In this document: piece after piece, positions 1 to 6,253 of the stretch
Numbering within the stretch: the stretch's first letter is position 1
Layout: every line of letters starts with the position of its first letter
Assembly: GCA_026386995.1 (NCBI GenBank)
Contig: JAPLMO010000137.1
Coordinates: forward strand, 1 to 14,380
Source of the DNA: Planctomycetota bacterium
GTDB taxonomy: Bacteria; Planctomycetota; Phycisphaerae; FEN-1346
DNA length: 14,380 nucleotides
Direction of reading: 5' to 3'
Made by a program: the position numbers and the translations under genes
The notes under the pieces: model-generated
The model's database searches: none
The model's input: only the letters and a program-made list of their open reading frames with translations
Told to the model about the DNA's origin: nothing

Positions 1-1
1 G

Positions 2-730
2 CTCCTGGCCCACATGGAAGAGACGCGAAAGAAACTGGCCCGCTCGGCTCGCTTGGCAACGCTCGGCCAACTCTCGGCTTCCGTCGCACACGAGGTACGG
101 AACCCCTTGAGCGGCATCACGATGAACGCGCGGGTCCTGGCCGACGAACTGGCCCGGGCCGGCATCTCCGACAGCAGCCTCGACCGCATCATCCGCGAAG
201 CCGACCGGATGAACCTCTATCTGGAGGAACTCCTGGGCATGGCAAGCGGCGAGGCGAAGTCGGAGACGCCCCACGACCTGGCGGCCTTGCCGCTCGTGCG
301 CCTCGACGAAGTGAGCGAATCGGTGCTGGCGCTGGTGGAGGGCCGTTGCCGGCACGGCGGCGTGGCCGTCCGGCGCGAGTGGAGCGCCGCGGTCCTGCGC
401 GTCCGGGCCGATGAGTTGCAGATCCGCCAGGTCATCCTGAACCTGGTCCTGAACGCCCTCGACGCGATGCCCGCCGGCGGAACGCTGACGCTTGCGACGA
501 GCGGCGGCGCCAGCGGCGCCCTGCGACTATCCGTCGCCGACACTGGAAAGGGCGTACACGTACCTGAGGGCGCCGACGTGTTCGAGCCGTTCGTGACGAC
601 GAAGTCCGGCGGCGTGGGGCTGGGGCTGTACGTGTGCCGGCGAAATGTCGAGCGACATCGCGGCCGCATCGGCTATGATTCCTCCGACGGCGGGACGACA
701 TTCTGGTTTGAACTTCCGGCGGCCGGTTGA
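2..730 (+). CDS. Sensor histidine kinase, C-terminal part (5' partial)
   Basis: Transmitter half of a two-component sensor kinase; it should autophosphorylate on His and pass the phosphate to the response regulator encoded next. The frame is open to the left edge, so the sensor domain lies outside the window; the first visible ATG is at 14 but has no clear ribosome binding site. Counting from that ATG, the H-box SVAHEVRNPLSG carries the phosphoacceptor His26 (codon 89-91). Then come an N-box (ILNLVLNALDAMPAGG), a G1 box (VADTGKGV), an F-box-like FEPFVTTKSGG and a G2 box (GVGLGLYVCRR), which make a complete HisKA plus HATPase_c core. The gene ends 34 nt before the regulator start, so the two are very probably co-transcribed. 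The arrangement resembles NtrB/AtoS/ZraS-type kinases that partner sigma-54 activators; the signal sensed cannot be inferred. Confidence 0.93.
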   Translation, partial: LLAHMEETRKKLARSARLATLGQLSASVAHEVRNPLSGITMNARVLADELARAGISDSSLDRIIREADRMNLYLEELLGMASGEAKSETPHDLAALPLVRLDEVSESVLALVEGRCRHGGVAVRREWSAAVLRVRADELQIRQVILNLVLNALDAMPAGGTLTLATSGGASGALRLSVADTGKGVHVPEGADVFEPFVTTKSGGVGLGLYVCRRNVERHRGRIGYDSSDGGTTFWFELPAAG

Positions 731-764
731 CGACCTGCTCCTTCGTCCACATAATGAGCGCCCG

Positions 765-2171
765 ATGAGCGATCCCGCAAAAATCCTGGTCATCGACGAC
801 GAAGAGGCGATCTGCTTCGCCTTCCAGCGGTATTTTGAGCCGCGCGGCTTCCGCGTCGGCGTGGCGCCTACGGGTGCGGCGGGTTTGGCGGAGTACATGA
901 AGCAACCAGCCGACGTGGTTTTTCTCGATGTGCGGCTACCCGACGGCGACGGCCTTGAAGTCCTCTCGCGCCTTTACGAGCGCGACCCGCAGACCCGCGT
1001 GGTGGTGATCACGGCCCACGGTTCGCTCGAGACGGTTACGCGCGCGATCCGTGGCAAGGCGTTCGATTACCTCGTCAAGCCGATCGACCTGGACCGTGCG
1101 GCCGAACTCGTGACGCAGGCGCTGGCCTCGCGCCGGGTCGCCGGCGACGCGGCCTCGCATCCGGCGCCCAGCCGGGCGGATGGTGAGGCGCTGTTGGTCG
1201 GCCGGTCGCCTGCGATTCAGGAAGTCTACAAGAGCATCGGCCGTGTGGCGGAGAGCGACTCGGCCGTCCTGATTCTCGGCGAGACGGGCACGGGCAAGGA
1301 GCTTGTGGCCCGCGCGATTCACCATCACAGCCGGCGCCGTGCGGGTCCGTTCGTGGCGGTCAACTGCGGGGCGCTGCCCGAGAACCTCGTGGAGAGCGAG
1401 CTTTTCGGCTACGCCCGCGGCGCTTTCACAGGCGCGGTGGCCGAGAAGCCCGGCCGCTTCGAGGCCGCCGACGGCGGAACGCTCTTCTTCGACGAAGTCG
1501 CCGAGTTGCCGCCGGCGGCACAGGTCAAGCTGCTCCGGTTCCTCGATACGCAGACGGTCGAGCGACTCGGCTCGGTCCAGCCCTTGCGGCTCGACGTTCG
1601 CATCCTTGCGGCGACCAACCGCGACTTGGCTGGGGCCATGGCGGCGGGCCGGTTCAGGCAGGACCTGTACTATCGCCTGGCGGTCGTGCAGATTGTGTTG
1701 CCGCCGCTTTCGGCCCGGACCGAGGATATTCTTCCGCTGGCCGGCCACTTTCTGGTCCAGCGGACGCCGCCCGGCGGGAAGCCGCCGATCCTCAGCCGCG
1801 AGGCCGCTGAAATCCTCGAAGCCTGCGCGTGGCCGGGCAACGTGCGCGAACTTCACAATGCCGTGGAGCATGCGGCGGTGGTTTCCGGCGGCGGGCCGAT
1901 TCTGGCGGCCCATCTGCCCGAGGCCGTCAGGCAAGGCGCGGCCGCGCGCGCGAACGCGGCGCCGTCGGGCCTCGATGCGGCCATCGCGCAGTTCGTCGGC
2001 GCCTTGGGCGAGGGGGCCTCGTACCGCGAGGTGATCGCGCGATTGGAGAAGGCGCTGATCGCCCGCGCGCTCGCCGATGCCGGCGGCAATCAGTCGGTCG
2101 CCGCCGAGCGCCTGGGCTTGCACCGGAACACCCTCCGCAACAAACTCCGCGACCTGGGGCTGGACGCCTGA
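765..2171 (+). CDS. NtrC-family sigma-54-dependent response regulator
   Basis: Cytoplasmic transcription activator of 468 aa with the full three-domain layout. The receiver (about 5-120) has acidic residues D11/D12, phosphoacceptor D55, T83 and K105. The AAA+ domain (about 143-375) has Walker A GETGTGKE at 172-179, the sigma-54 contact loop GAFTGA at 219-224 and Walker B LFFDE ending at 244. A Fis-type helix-turn-helix occupies the last 27 residues (SVAAERLGLHRNTLRNKL). The intact GAFTGA loop means it should work with sigma-54 RNA polymerase. I chose the ATG at 765 because the receiver starts right after it; the frame stays open upstream to an ATG at 645, which would overlap the kinase and add a meaningless extension. 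No strong Shine-Dalgarno is visible, so translation may be coupled to the kinase. The likely target is the promoter just downstream. Confidence 0.95.
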   Translation: MSDPAKILVIDDEEAICFAFQRYFEPRGFRVGVAPTGAAGLAEYMKQPADVVFLDVRLPDGDGLEVLSRLYERDPQTRVVVITAHGSLETVTRAIRGKAFDYLVKPIDLDRAAELVTQALASRRVAGDAASHPAPSRADGEALLVGRSPAIQEVYKSIGRVAESDSAVLILGETGTGKELVARAIHHHSRRRAGPFVAVNCGALPENLVESELFGYARGAFTGAVAEKPGRFEAADGGTLFFDEVAELPPAAQVKLLRFLDTQTVERLGSVQPLRLDVRILAATNRDLAGAMAAGRFRQDLYYRLAVVQIVLPPLSARTEDILPLAGHFLVQRTPPGGKPPILSREAAEILEACAWPGNVRELHNAVEHAAVVSGGGPILAAHLPEAVRQGAAARANAAPSGLDAAIAQFVGALGEGASYREVIARLEKALIARALADAGGNQSVAAERLGLHRNTLRNKLRDLGLDA

Positions 2172-2173
2172 CC

Positions 2174-2211
2174 TGCACATCCCTGGGGCAATGCTGCACA
2201 ACGGCTGTGCA
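2174..2211. promoter_or_regulatory. Tandem dyad, candidate enhancer (UAS) for the NtrC-type activator
   Basis: A perfect inverted repeat TGCACA-N5-TGTGCA lies at 2195-2211. Exactly 21 bp upstream is a second copy with identical layout, TGCACA-N5-GGGGCA at 2174-2190 (one arm perfect, the other matching 4 of 6). A 21-bp centre-to-centre distance is two helical turns, so both would face the same side of the DNA. The pair begins 3 bases after the regulator stop codon and lies about 110-150 bp upstream of the -24 element, the usual place for an NtrC-family enhancer. A further half-site-like TGTGCT is at 2219-2224. Binding by the adjacent regulator is inference. Confidence 0.55.
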
Positions 2212-2322
2212 TGGCGACTGTGCTCGATGGCGTGCGCGTCGTCGGCTGTTCCACAAATCTTCCTGCCGGAATCCCTTGTTCTGCGGCTGTTTTTGCGCGA
2301 GCCGCGCCGCGGTCGCCGTCTG

Positions 2323-2338
2323 TGGCATCGTATTTGTA
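2323..2338 (+). promoter_or_regulatory. Candidate sigma-54 (-24/-12) promoter of the TonB receptor gene
   Basis: TGGCATCGTATTTGTA matches the sigma-54 consensus TGGCACG-N4-TTGCW in TGGCA of the -24 element, the spacing, and TTG plus the final A of the -12 element. The weak point is GT instead of the usual GC at -12. Transcription would start near 2350, giving a leader of about 55 nt before the GTG start at 2404. Support comes from the adjacent sigma-54 activator gene and the upstream dyads at 2174-2211. Confidence 0.5.
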
Positions 2339-2391
2339 TACAACTTTGCTCGGGGGCGCTGCAGGCCGAGCAGGGCTGCCTGCGAGCAGGG

Positions 2392-2397
2392 AAAGGA
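2392..2397 (+). promoter_or_regulatory. Ribosome binding site deciding the GTG start of the receptor
   Basis: AAAGGA lies 6 nt before GTG 2404. Translation from this GTG gives a basic N-terminus and a hydrophobic signal segment. The same frame is open far upstream, through the promoter region and the 3' end of the regulator gene, but that stretch makes no recognisable protein. Confidence 0.65.
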
Positions 2398-2403
2398 ATC
2401 CAC

Positions 2404-4545
2404 GTGCGGAAACTCTATCACCTGGCTGCTGTAACATCATTGGCGGGAGTTCTCTTTGGCATTGCGGGGTTGGTGAAAGCGGAGGAAACCGAGAAGTCGT
2501 CGGTCGAAGTGCCGGCGGCTCCGCAGGAAACGCCTGAGAAGAAACGCCTCGGCGAAGTCGTGGTCACCGCATCGCGCATGACCGAGTCGGGGTTCGATTC
2601 GCCGTACTCCATCAGCATCGTCGACGAGAAAAAAAACCTCGACGAATCATACCGCACGCCCACCGATGCGCTGCGCAACATCCCCGGCATCATGCCGCAG
2701 AAGACCTCGCTGGGGCAGGGTTCGCCGTTCATTCGCGGGTTCACCGGCTACCACAACGTTTACTTGGTCGATGGCATCCGCCTCAACAACTCCGTGTTCC
2801 GCTCCGGGCCGAACCAGTACTGGAACACCGTGGACACGCTCTCCATCAGCCGCATGGAAGTTGTGAAGGGCGCCGGCAGCGTACTCTACGGCTCCGATGC
2901 TGTGGGCGGCGTGGTGAACGCCATCACCAAAGGGCCGATGGAATACGGTGACGGCTTCCACGCGGGCGGCCGGCTCTCCTACCGCCTCTCCAGCGCCGAG
3001 CGGTCCCAGATGGGCCGCATGGAAGCCTATGCAACGTGGGAGCATAAACTCGGGCTGTACATCGGCGGCTCGCTGAAGAACTTCGGCGACCTCGAAGGCG
3101 GCCGCGATGTGGGCCGCCAGCGCGACACCGGCTACGGCGAGTGGGACGGCGACTTCAAGGCCGAGTACTTCATCAACCCCAACACGCGCGTCGTCGTTGC
3201 CCACCAGCACGTCCGCCAGGACGACGTGCCGCGTACCCACCGCACGATCTACGCAACTACGTGGGAAGGCCTGACCCGCGGCACCGATCTGCGGCACAAC
3301 CTGACGCAGGAGCGCGAACTGACCTACGTCCAGTTGCATGCTGAGAAAATCGGGAGCTGGGTCGATGCGTTCCGCCTGAGCCTCTCGTGGCAGGAGCAGA
3401 GCGAGTCGCTCGACCGCATTCGCAACAACCTGCGCCGTAGCAGCGAGGGGTTCATGGTGCGCACGCTGGGGGTGTCGCTGCAACTGGAGAGCCCCAGCCC
3501 TGTCGGTCGGTGGGTTTACGGCATCGATTATTACGGCGATAACGTCTCGTCGTTTTCCTCGACCAGCCTGATTCAGGGGCCGGTGGCCGACGACGCCAGT
3601 TACCACAACACGGGGCTGTTCATCCAGGACACGATTCCGGTCGGCGAGAAGTTCGACCTGACGCTCGGCGGCCGCTACGAGCACGCCCGCGCCCGGGCCG
3701 GCCGGGTTGTGGACCCCATCACGAACCTGCCGACGACCTCCGGCGGCCAGTGGGACTCGGTGGTGGGCAGTGCGCGCGGCGTCTATCACATCGATAAGGC
3801 GGGGCACTGGAACCTCTTCGGCGGCGTCAGCCAGGGCTTCAGGGCGCCGAACCTTTCGGACCTGACGCGGTTCGATATCGCCCGGACGGCGGAACTCGAG
3901 ACGCCCGCGCCGAACCTCGCGCCCGAGCGATTCCTCTCCTACGAGATCGGCGCGAAGGCCGAGTACAAGGATCTCACGCTCCAGACGTCCTACTTCTACA
4001 CCGTCATCGAGGACATGATCGTACGCCAACCGACGGGGCGCGTGATCGGCGGTAACCGGGAGGTGACCAAACGCAACGCCGGCGAAGGTTATATCCAAGG
4101 CTTCGAGATGGCGCCGAGTTGGCGGTTCCATCCGCAACTGACGGCTTTCGGCAACTTCACGTGGATGCGCGGCCAGATGCAGAGCTTTGCGACGGCGGCG
4201 CCTGTGAAAACGTGGCAACCCTACAGCCGCCTTATGCCGACGACCACGGAGGTGGGCCTGCGGTGGGACCATACCAACAAGAAACTGTGGGCCGAGACGA
4301 CCGGCACGTTCGCTGGCCGCCAGGACCGGCTTTCGGCGGACGATGCAGTTGACACGTCGCGCATTCCGCCCGGCGGAACGCCCGGCTACGCCGTCCTCTC
4401 GATGAGGGCCGGTTACAAGGTGACCGAGAACGTCGGCCTCACGTTCGCCATCGAGAACGTGACGAACGAGGATTACCGCGTTCACGGGTCCGGAATCAAC
4501 GAGCCGGGGCGAAACTTCATCTTCGGCGTCGACGTGAAGTTTTAG
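2404..4545 (+). CDS. TonB-dependent outer-membrane receptor, hemoglobin/transferrin-receptor-like
   Basis: Outer-membrane 22-strand barrel with N-terminal plug that imports a scarce ligand using TonB energy; 713 aa from GTG 2404. A signal peptide ends near LVKAEE. A TonB-box-like stretch (LGEVVVTASR) is followed by the plug, with LRNIPGIMPQK, FIRGFTGYHNVYLVDGIRLN and VVKGAGSVLYGSDAVGGVVN. The barrel ends in the C-terminal aromatic signature (FIFGVDVKF). The plug wording and an FRAP (479-482)...APNL (502-505) pair resemble the hemoglobin/transferrin/lactoferrin receptor group, whose heme members carry FRAP...NPNL with a conserved His between. No His lies between them here, so a heme substrate is doubtful; iron chelate, metal or another ligand is possible. 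The tonB gene follows after 8 nt, so the two form one operon. Control is probably by the sigma-54 promoter at 2323-2338. Confidence 0.93.
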   Translation: MRKLYHLAAVTSLAGVLFGIAGLVKAEETEKSSVEVPAAPQETPEKKRLGEVVVTASRMTESGFDSPYSISIVDEKKNLDESYRTPTDALRNIPGIMPQKTSLGQGSPFIRGFTGYHNVYLVDGIRLNNSVFRSGPNQYWNTVDTLSISRMEVVKGAGSVLYGSDAVGGVVNAITKGPMEYGDGFHAGGRLSYRLSSAERSQMGRMEAYATWEHKLGLYIGGSLKNFGDLEGGRDVGRQRDTGYGEWDGDFKAEYFINPNTRVVVAHQHVRQDDVPRTHRTIYATTWEGLTRGTDLRHNLTQERELTYVQLHAEKIGSWVDAFRLSLSWQEQSESLDRIRNNLRRSSEGFMVRTLGVSLQLESPSPVGRWVYGIDYYGDNVSSFSSTSLIQGPVADDASYHNTGLFIQDTIPVGEKFDLTLGGRYEHARARAGRVVDPITNLPTTSGGQWDSVVGSARGVYHIDKAGHWNLFGGVSQGFRAPNLSDLTRFDIARTAELETPAPNLAPERFLSYEIGAKAEYKDLTLQTSYFYTVIEDMIVRQPTGRVIGGNREVTKRNAGEGYIQGFEMAPSWRFHPQLTAFGNFTWMRGQMQSFATAAPVKTWQPYSRLMPTTTEVGLRWDHTNKKLWAETTGTFAGRQDRLSADDAVDTSRIPPGGTPGYAVLSMRAGYKVTENVGLTFAIENVTNEDYRVHGSGINEPGRNFIFGVDVKF

Positions 4546-4553
4546 GGGGCCTG

Positions 4554-5447
4554 ATGCGACGACGCAACCTCCACACGTCGAGCGGCGGACGGCTGACCTG
4601 GGCGCTGGCCGTGTCGCTGCTGGCGCACGCCTGCGCAGTCGGGGCCTTCTACGTCATGCCCGCCGGATTGCCGCGCGACGAACCAGTTCAGGGCGGTCCG
4701 CCGGGGCAACAGGTGCTGCGCCCGATCCATGTGACTCTGGTTGCGGCGCCGCGGCCGTATCGCGGGATGCCGCCCGCGACCGTTGCGGAAGCCGCGCCGC
4801 CGCCGTTGCCTCCGGGGTCCGAGCCCGTACCCGCGAAGCCCGAGGCCCGCCCCTGGCGCCTCACTCCCATGCCTATGCCGCCGATTGTCCGGCCTCCTAT
4901 TGTGGCAGACGGGCCTTCGTCCGCGGCGCCCCCCCCTGCGGCAGACATGCCGGCAGCCACCGAGGCAGCAGCTTCGCTTGGTAGCATCGGTGGGGAGGTA
5001 CAGGGGGGGCGTGGCGCGGCCTCTGACGGACAGGCGTTTGCCGGAAGTGGGCCGGCTGCGGGCGACAAGCCGGGCACGGGCTTCGGCGCTGGGACCGGCC
5101 TTGGCGGCGATGGAACGCGAGCGGGAGGTCCGGGCGGCACGACGGCCGGTCAACCTGCGGCGTCGCTGGCAAGGGCGGCCACCTCCGTCGAGATCGTGGA
5201 CCTTCCGCCGCCGGAGTACCCGCCGCGCTCACGTCGCCTCGGCGAGGAAGGCTTGGTGGTGCTGGAGGTGGAGGTTCTGTCCGATGGTTGCGCTGGGAAG
5301 GTCCGCGTGCTCCAGGCGCCGGACTTCCCGCGATTGGTGGAGGCCGCCATCGAGGCGGCGACGAACGCAAGGTTCAGGCCGGCCACGCGGGACGGGCAGC
5401 CGGTTTGCGCCGTCGTGGAGATCGCGATCCGCTTCCGGCTGAACTGA
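4554..5447 (+). CDS. tonB: TonB energy transducer
   Basis: Inner-membrane-anchored protein of 297 aa that carries proton-motive energy from ExbB/ExbD to outer-membrane receptors. One N-terminal transmembrane helix (about 14-36) contains S21-x3-H25, the same Ser/His spacing as the functional pair in E. coli TonB (S16, H20). A Pro-rich stretch (about 60-130) and a Gly-rich stretch (about 141-200) span the periplasm. The TonB_C domain (about 212-297) includes PPPEYPPRSRRLGEEGLVVL and ends AIRFRLN. A G-rich ribosome site overlaps the receptor stop codon and the gap is 8 nt, which indicates co-expression with the receptor; it is probably that receptor's dedicated TonB. No exbB or exbD is in the window. 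Two Cys (C246, C285) lie in the C-terminal domain. Confidence 0.92.
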   Translation: MRRRNLHTSSGGRLTWALAVSLLAHACAVGAFYVMPAGLPRDEPVQGGPPGQQVLRPIHVTLVAAPRPYRGMPPATVAEAAPPPLPPGSEPVPAKPEARPWRLTPMPMPPIVRPPIVADGPSSAAPPPAADMPAATEAAASLGSIGGEVQGGRGAASDGQAFAGSGPAAGDKPGTGFGAGTGLGGDGTRAGGPGGTTAGQPAASLARAATSVEIVDLPPPEYPPRSRRLGEEGLVVLEVEVLSDGCAGKVRVLQAPDFPRLVEAAIEAATNARFRPATRDGQPVCAVVEIAIRFRLN

Positions 5448-5701
5448 GTTAGGTGCTCGGCTACTTGCCAGTTGGCGTGTGGCAGAATCCTACGGCTGCT
5501 TTGCCGCAAGAAGAAACAGGAACTCGGTGTTCCCGCCGCCACCTTGGATGGGCGAACGTCTCCACTTCACAAAACGGTTGCTCAGTTGGTTCGACGGAGG
5601 TCACTTCTGGGGCACGGTTGTTGGGGTGGGGTGTGCTGGTCCACCGATTTTCGTGCCCTTCGCCTGGCGGCATAAACTGTTTATTCACCGGCACTTATGG
5701 T

Positions 5702-5740
5702 AGCCTCCGACCCGCCTGCTCACAACTTCTTTCGGAGGCT
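5702..5740. repeat. 9-bp perfect inverted repeat
   Basis: AGCCTCCGA (5702-5710) and TCGGAGGCT (5732-5740) are exact reverse complements around a 21-nt loop. No T-run follows on either strand, so it is not a standard intrinsic terminator. It may be part of a structured RNA. Confidence 0.6.
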
Positions 5741-5814
5741 GATTTGCCCGAGAACCACGGTTGCCCGAACCTGTTTCTACCCCATCATTGGAGCCCCTAC
5801 GTCTCCGAACGCCC

Positions 5815-5868
5815 CTCTCCGTCCAGGGTTGTTAAATAGACCCCGAGAGCGGCTTGAGAGTCGGAGAG
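5815..5868. repeat. 7-bp long-range inverted repeat
   Basis: CTCTCCG (5815-5821) pairs with CGGAGAG (5862-5868) across 40 nt. The outer segments GCCC (5811-5814) and GGGC (5872-5875) could extend the pairing past a bulge. Confidence 0.4.
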
Positions 5869-5889
5869 TTAGGGCGGACAAGAGCCTAA

Positions 5890-5908
5890 TAAACGCCGCC
5901 CGCGTTTA
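5890..5908. repeat. 7-bp hairpin
   Basis: TAAACGC (5890-5896) and GCGTTTA (5902-5908) form a perfect stem around a 5-nt loop (CGCCC). There is no T-tract of terminator quality on either strand. Confidence 0.5.
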
Positions 5909-5968
5909 ACAGGTAGCCAAAATCGAGAGCAAGAGGGCGTGCCGCAAACCCTTGATACAAGCGTAGTT

Positions 5969-5989
5969 GGGGGCGCGAGTTACGCCCCC
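5969..5989. repeat. GC-rich 7-bp hairpin
   Basis: GGGGGCG (5969-5975) and CGCCCCC (5983-5989) form a perfect GC stem with a 7-nt loop. It lies 20 bases from the minus-strand terminator at 6010-6027 and may reinforce it. Confidence 0.5.
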
Positions 5990-6002
5990 TGGCGCTCGCG
6001 CA

Positions 6003-6027
6003 AACAAAAGGCCGCCCGAAGGCGGCC
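6003..6027 (-). terminator. Rho-independent terminator for the minus-strand porin transcript
   Basis: Read on the minus strand, a 7-bp all-GC stem (GGCCGCC, loop TTCG, GGCGGCC; 6027 down to 6010) is followed directly by TTTTGTTT. The UUCG tetraloop is especially stable. It lies about 230 nt past the porin stop. The plus strand has only a distant GTTTT, so it could act weakly in both directions. Confidence 0.75.
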
Positions 6028-6178
6028 GTTGAGGTTTTGGCTCCCAACGCCCAACCACCCCCGGAACTCTCGCCGGCGCTCTTTAACCGCACCGAACCCG
6101 ATACAGCCGCTCACTCTGCAGGCCCCGGACGGAGTTTTCGGGACACACGGGTTTCGCCAAGAGCCCCGCCGCGCACGA

Positions 6179-6210
6179 CGACGCTCCCGGTTGCTGTGCC
6201 GGGAGCGTCG
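6179..6210. repeat. 12-bp perfect stem-loop just past the porin gene
   Basis: CGACGCTCCCGG (6179-6190) and CCGGGAGCGTCG (6199-6210) are exact reverse complements with an 8-nt loop. It begins 44 nt after the porin stop (minus strand) and has no T-run on either side. It is probably an mRNA 3'-end stabiliser or a U-tract-free termination structure. Confidence 0.6.
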
Positions 6211-6253
6211 GTCCGCGCACTGTCAGGTTTAGGCCCACGTCGGCCTTACGTAC

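Larger units (their letters stand above)
5448..6253. other. Gene-free region between convergent genes, rich in inverted repeats
   Basis: About 800 bases between the tonB and porin stop codons. Short open frames exist on both strands, but none has a ribosome binding site with a recognisable or compositionally convincing protein. Base composition drops in places: the row 5641-5700 has 32 G/C of 60, while nearby genes are much richer. Perfect inverted repeats are at 5702-5740, 5815-5868, 5890-5908, 5969-5989, 6010-6027 and 6179-6210, the last two probably tied to the end of the porin transcript. The remaining part, about 5448-6000, is unexplained. It could hold a structured RNA, the remains of a mobile element or a repeated intergenic element; no tRNA or rRNA signature was seen. 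Confidence 0.7.

Noticed and set aside
2172..2403. Cobalamin riboswitch or Fur box before the TonB receptor
   Set aside because: No B12-box-like conserved sequence and no AT-rich 19-bp Fur-type palindrome; the region instead shows dyads and a -24/-12 element.
2647..4485. Very long minus-strand open frame (612 codons)
   Set aside because: Antisense shadow of the TonB-dependent receptor, caused by high GC at third codon positions.
5740..5772. Short direct repeat (TTGCCCGA...TTGCCCGAACC), possible CRISPR or att site
   Set aside because: Only two imperfect copies, too short and too close for a CRISPR array, and no integrase or tRNA nearby.
5453..5839. Open frame of 128 codons on the + strand after tonB
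   Set aside because: No ribosome binding site, no recognisable motif, and it crosses the inverted repeat at 5702-5740; the overlapping minus-strand frame is no better.
5886..6092. Minus-strand open frame of 68 codons past the porin
   Set aside because: It runs through the intrinsic terminator at 6003-6027 and has no ribosome site; chance frame in GC-rich DNA.
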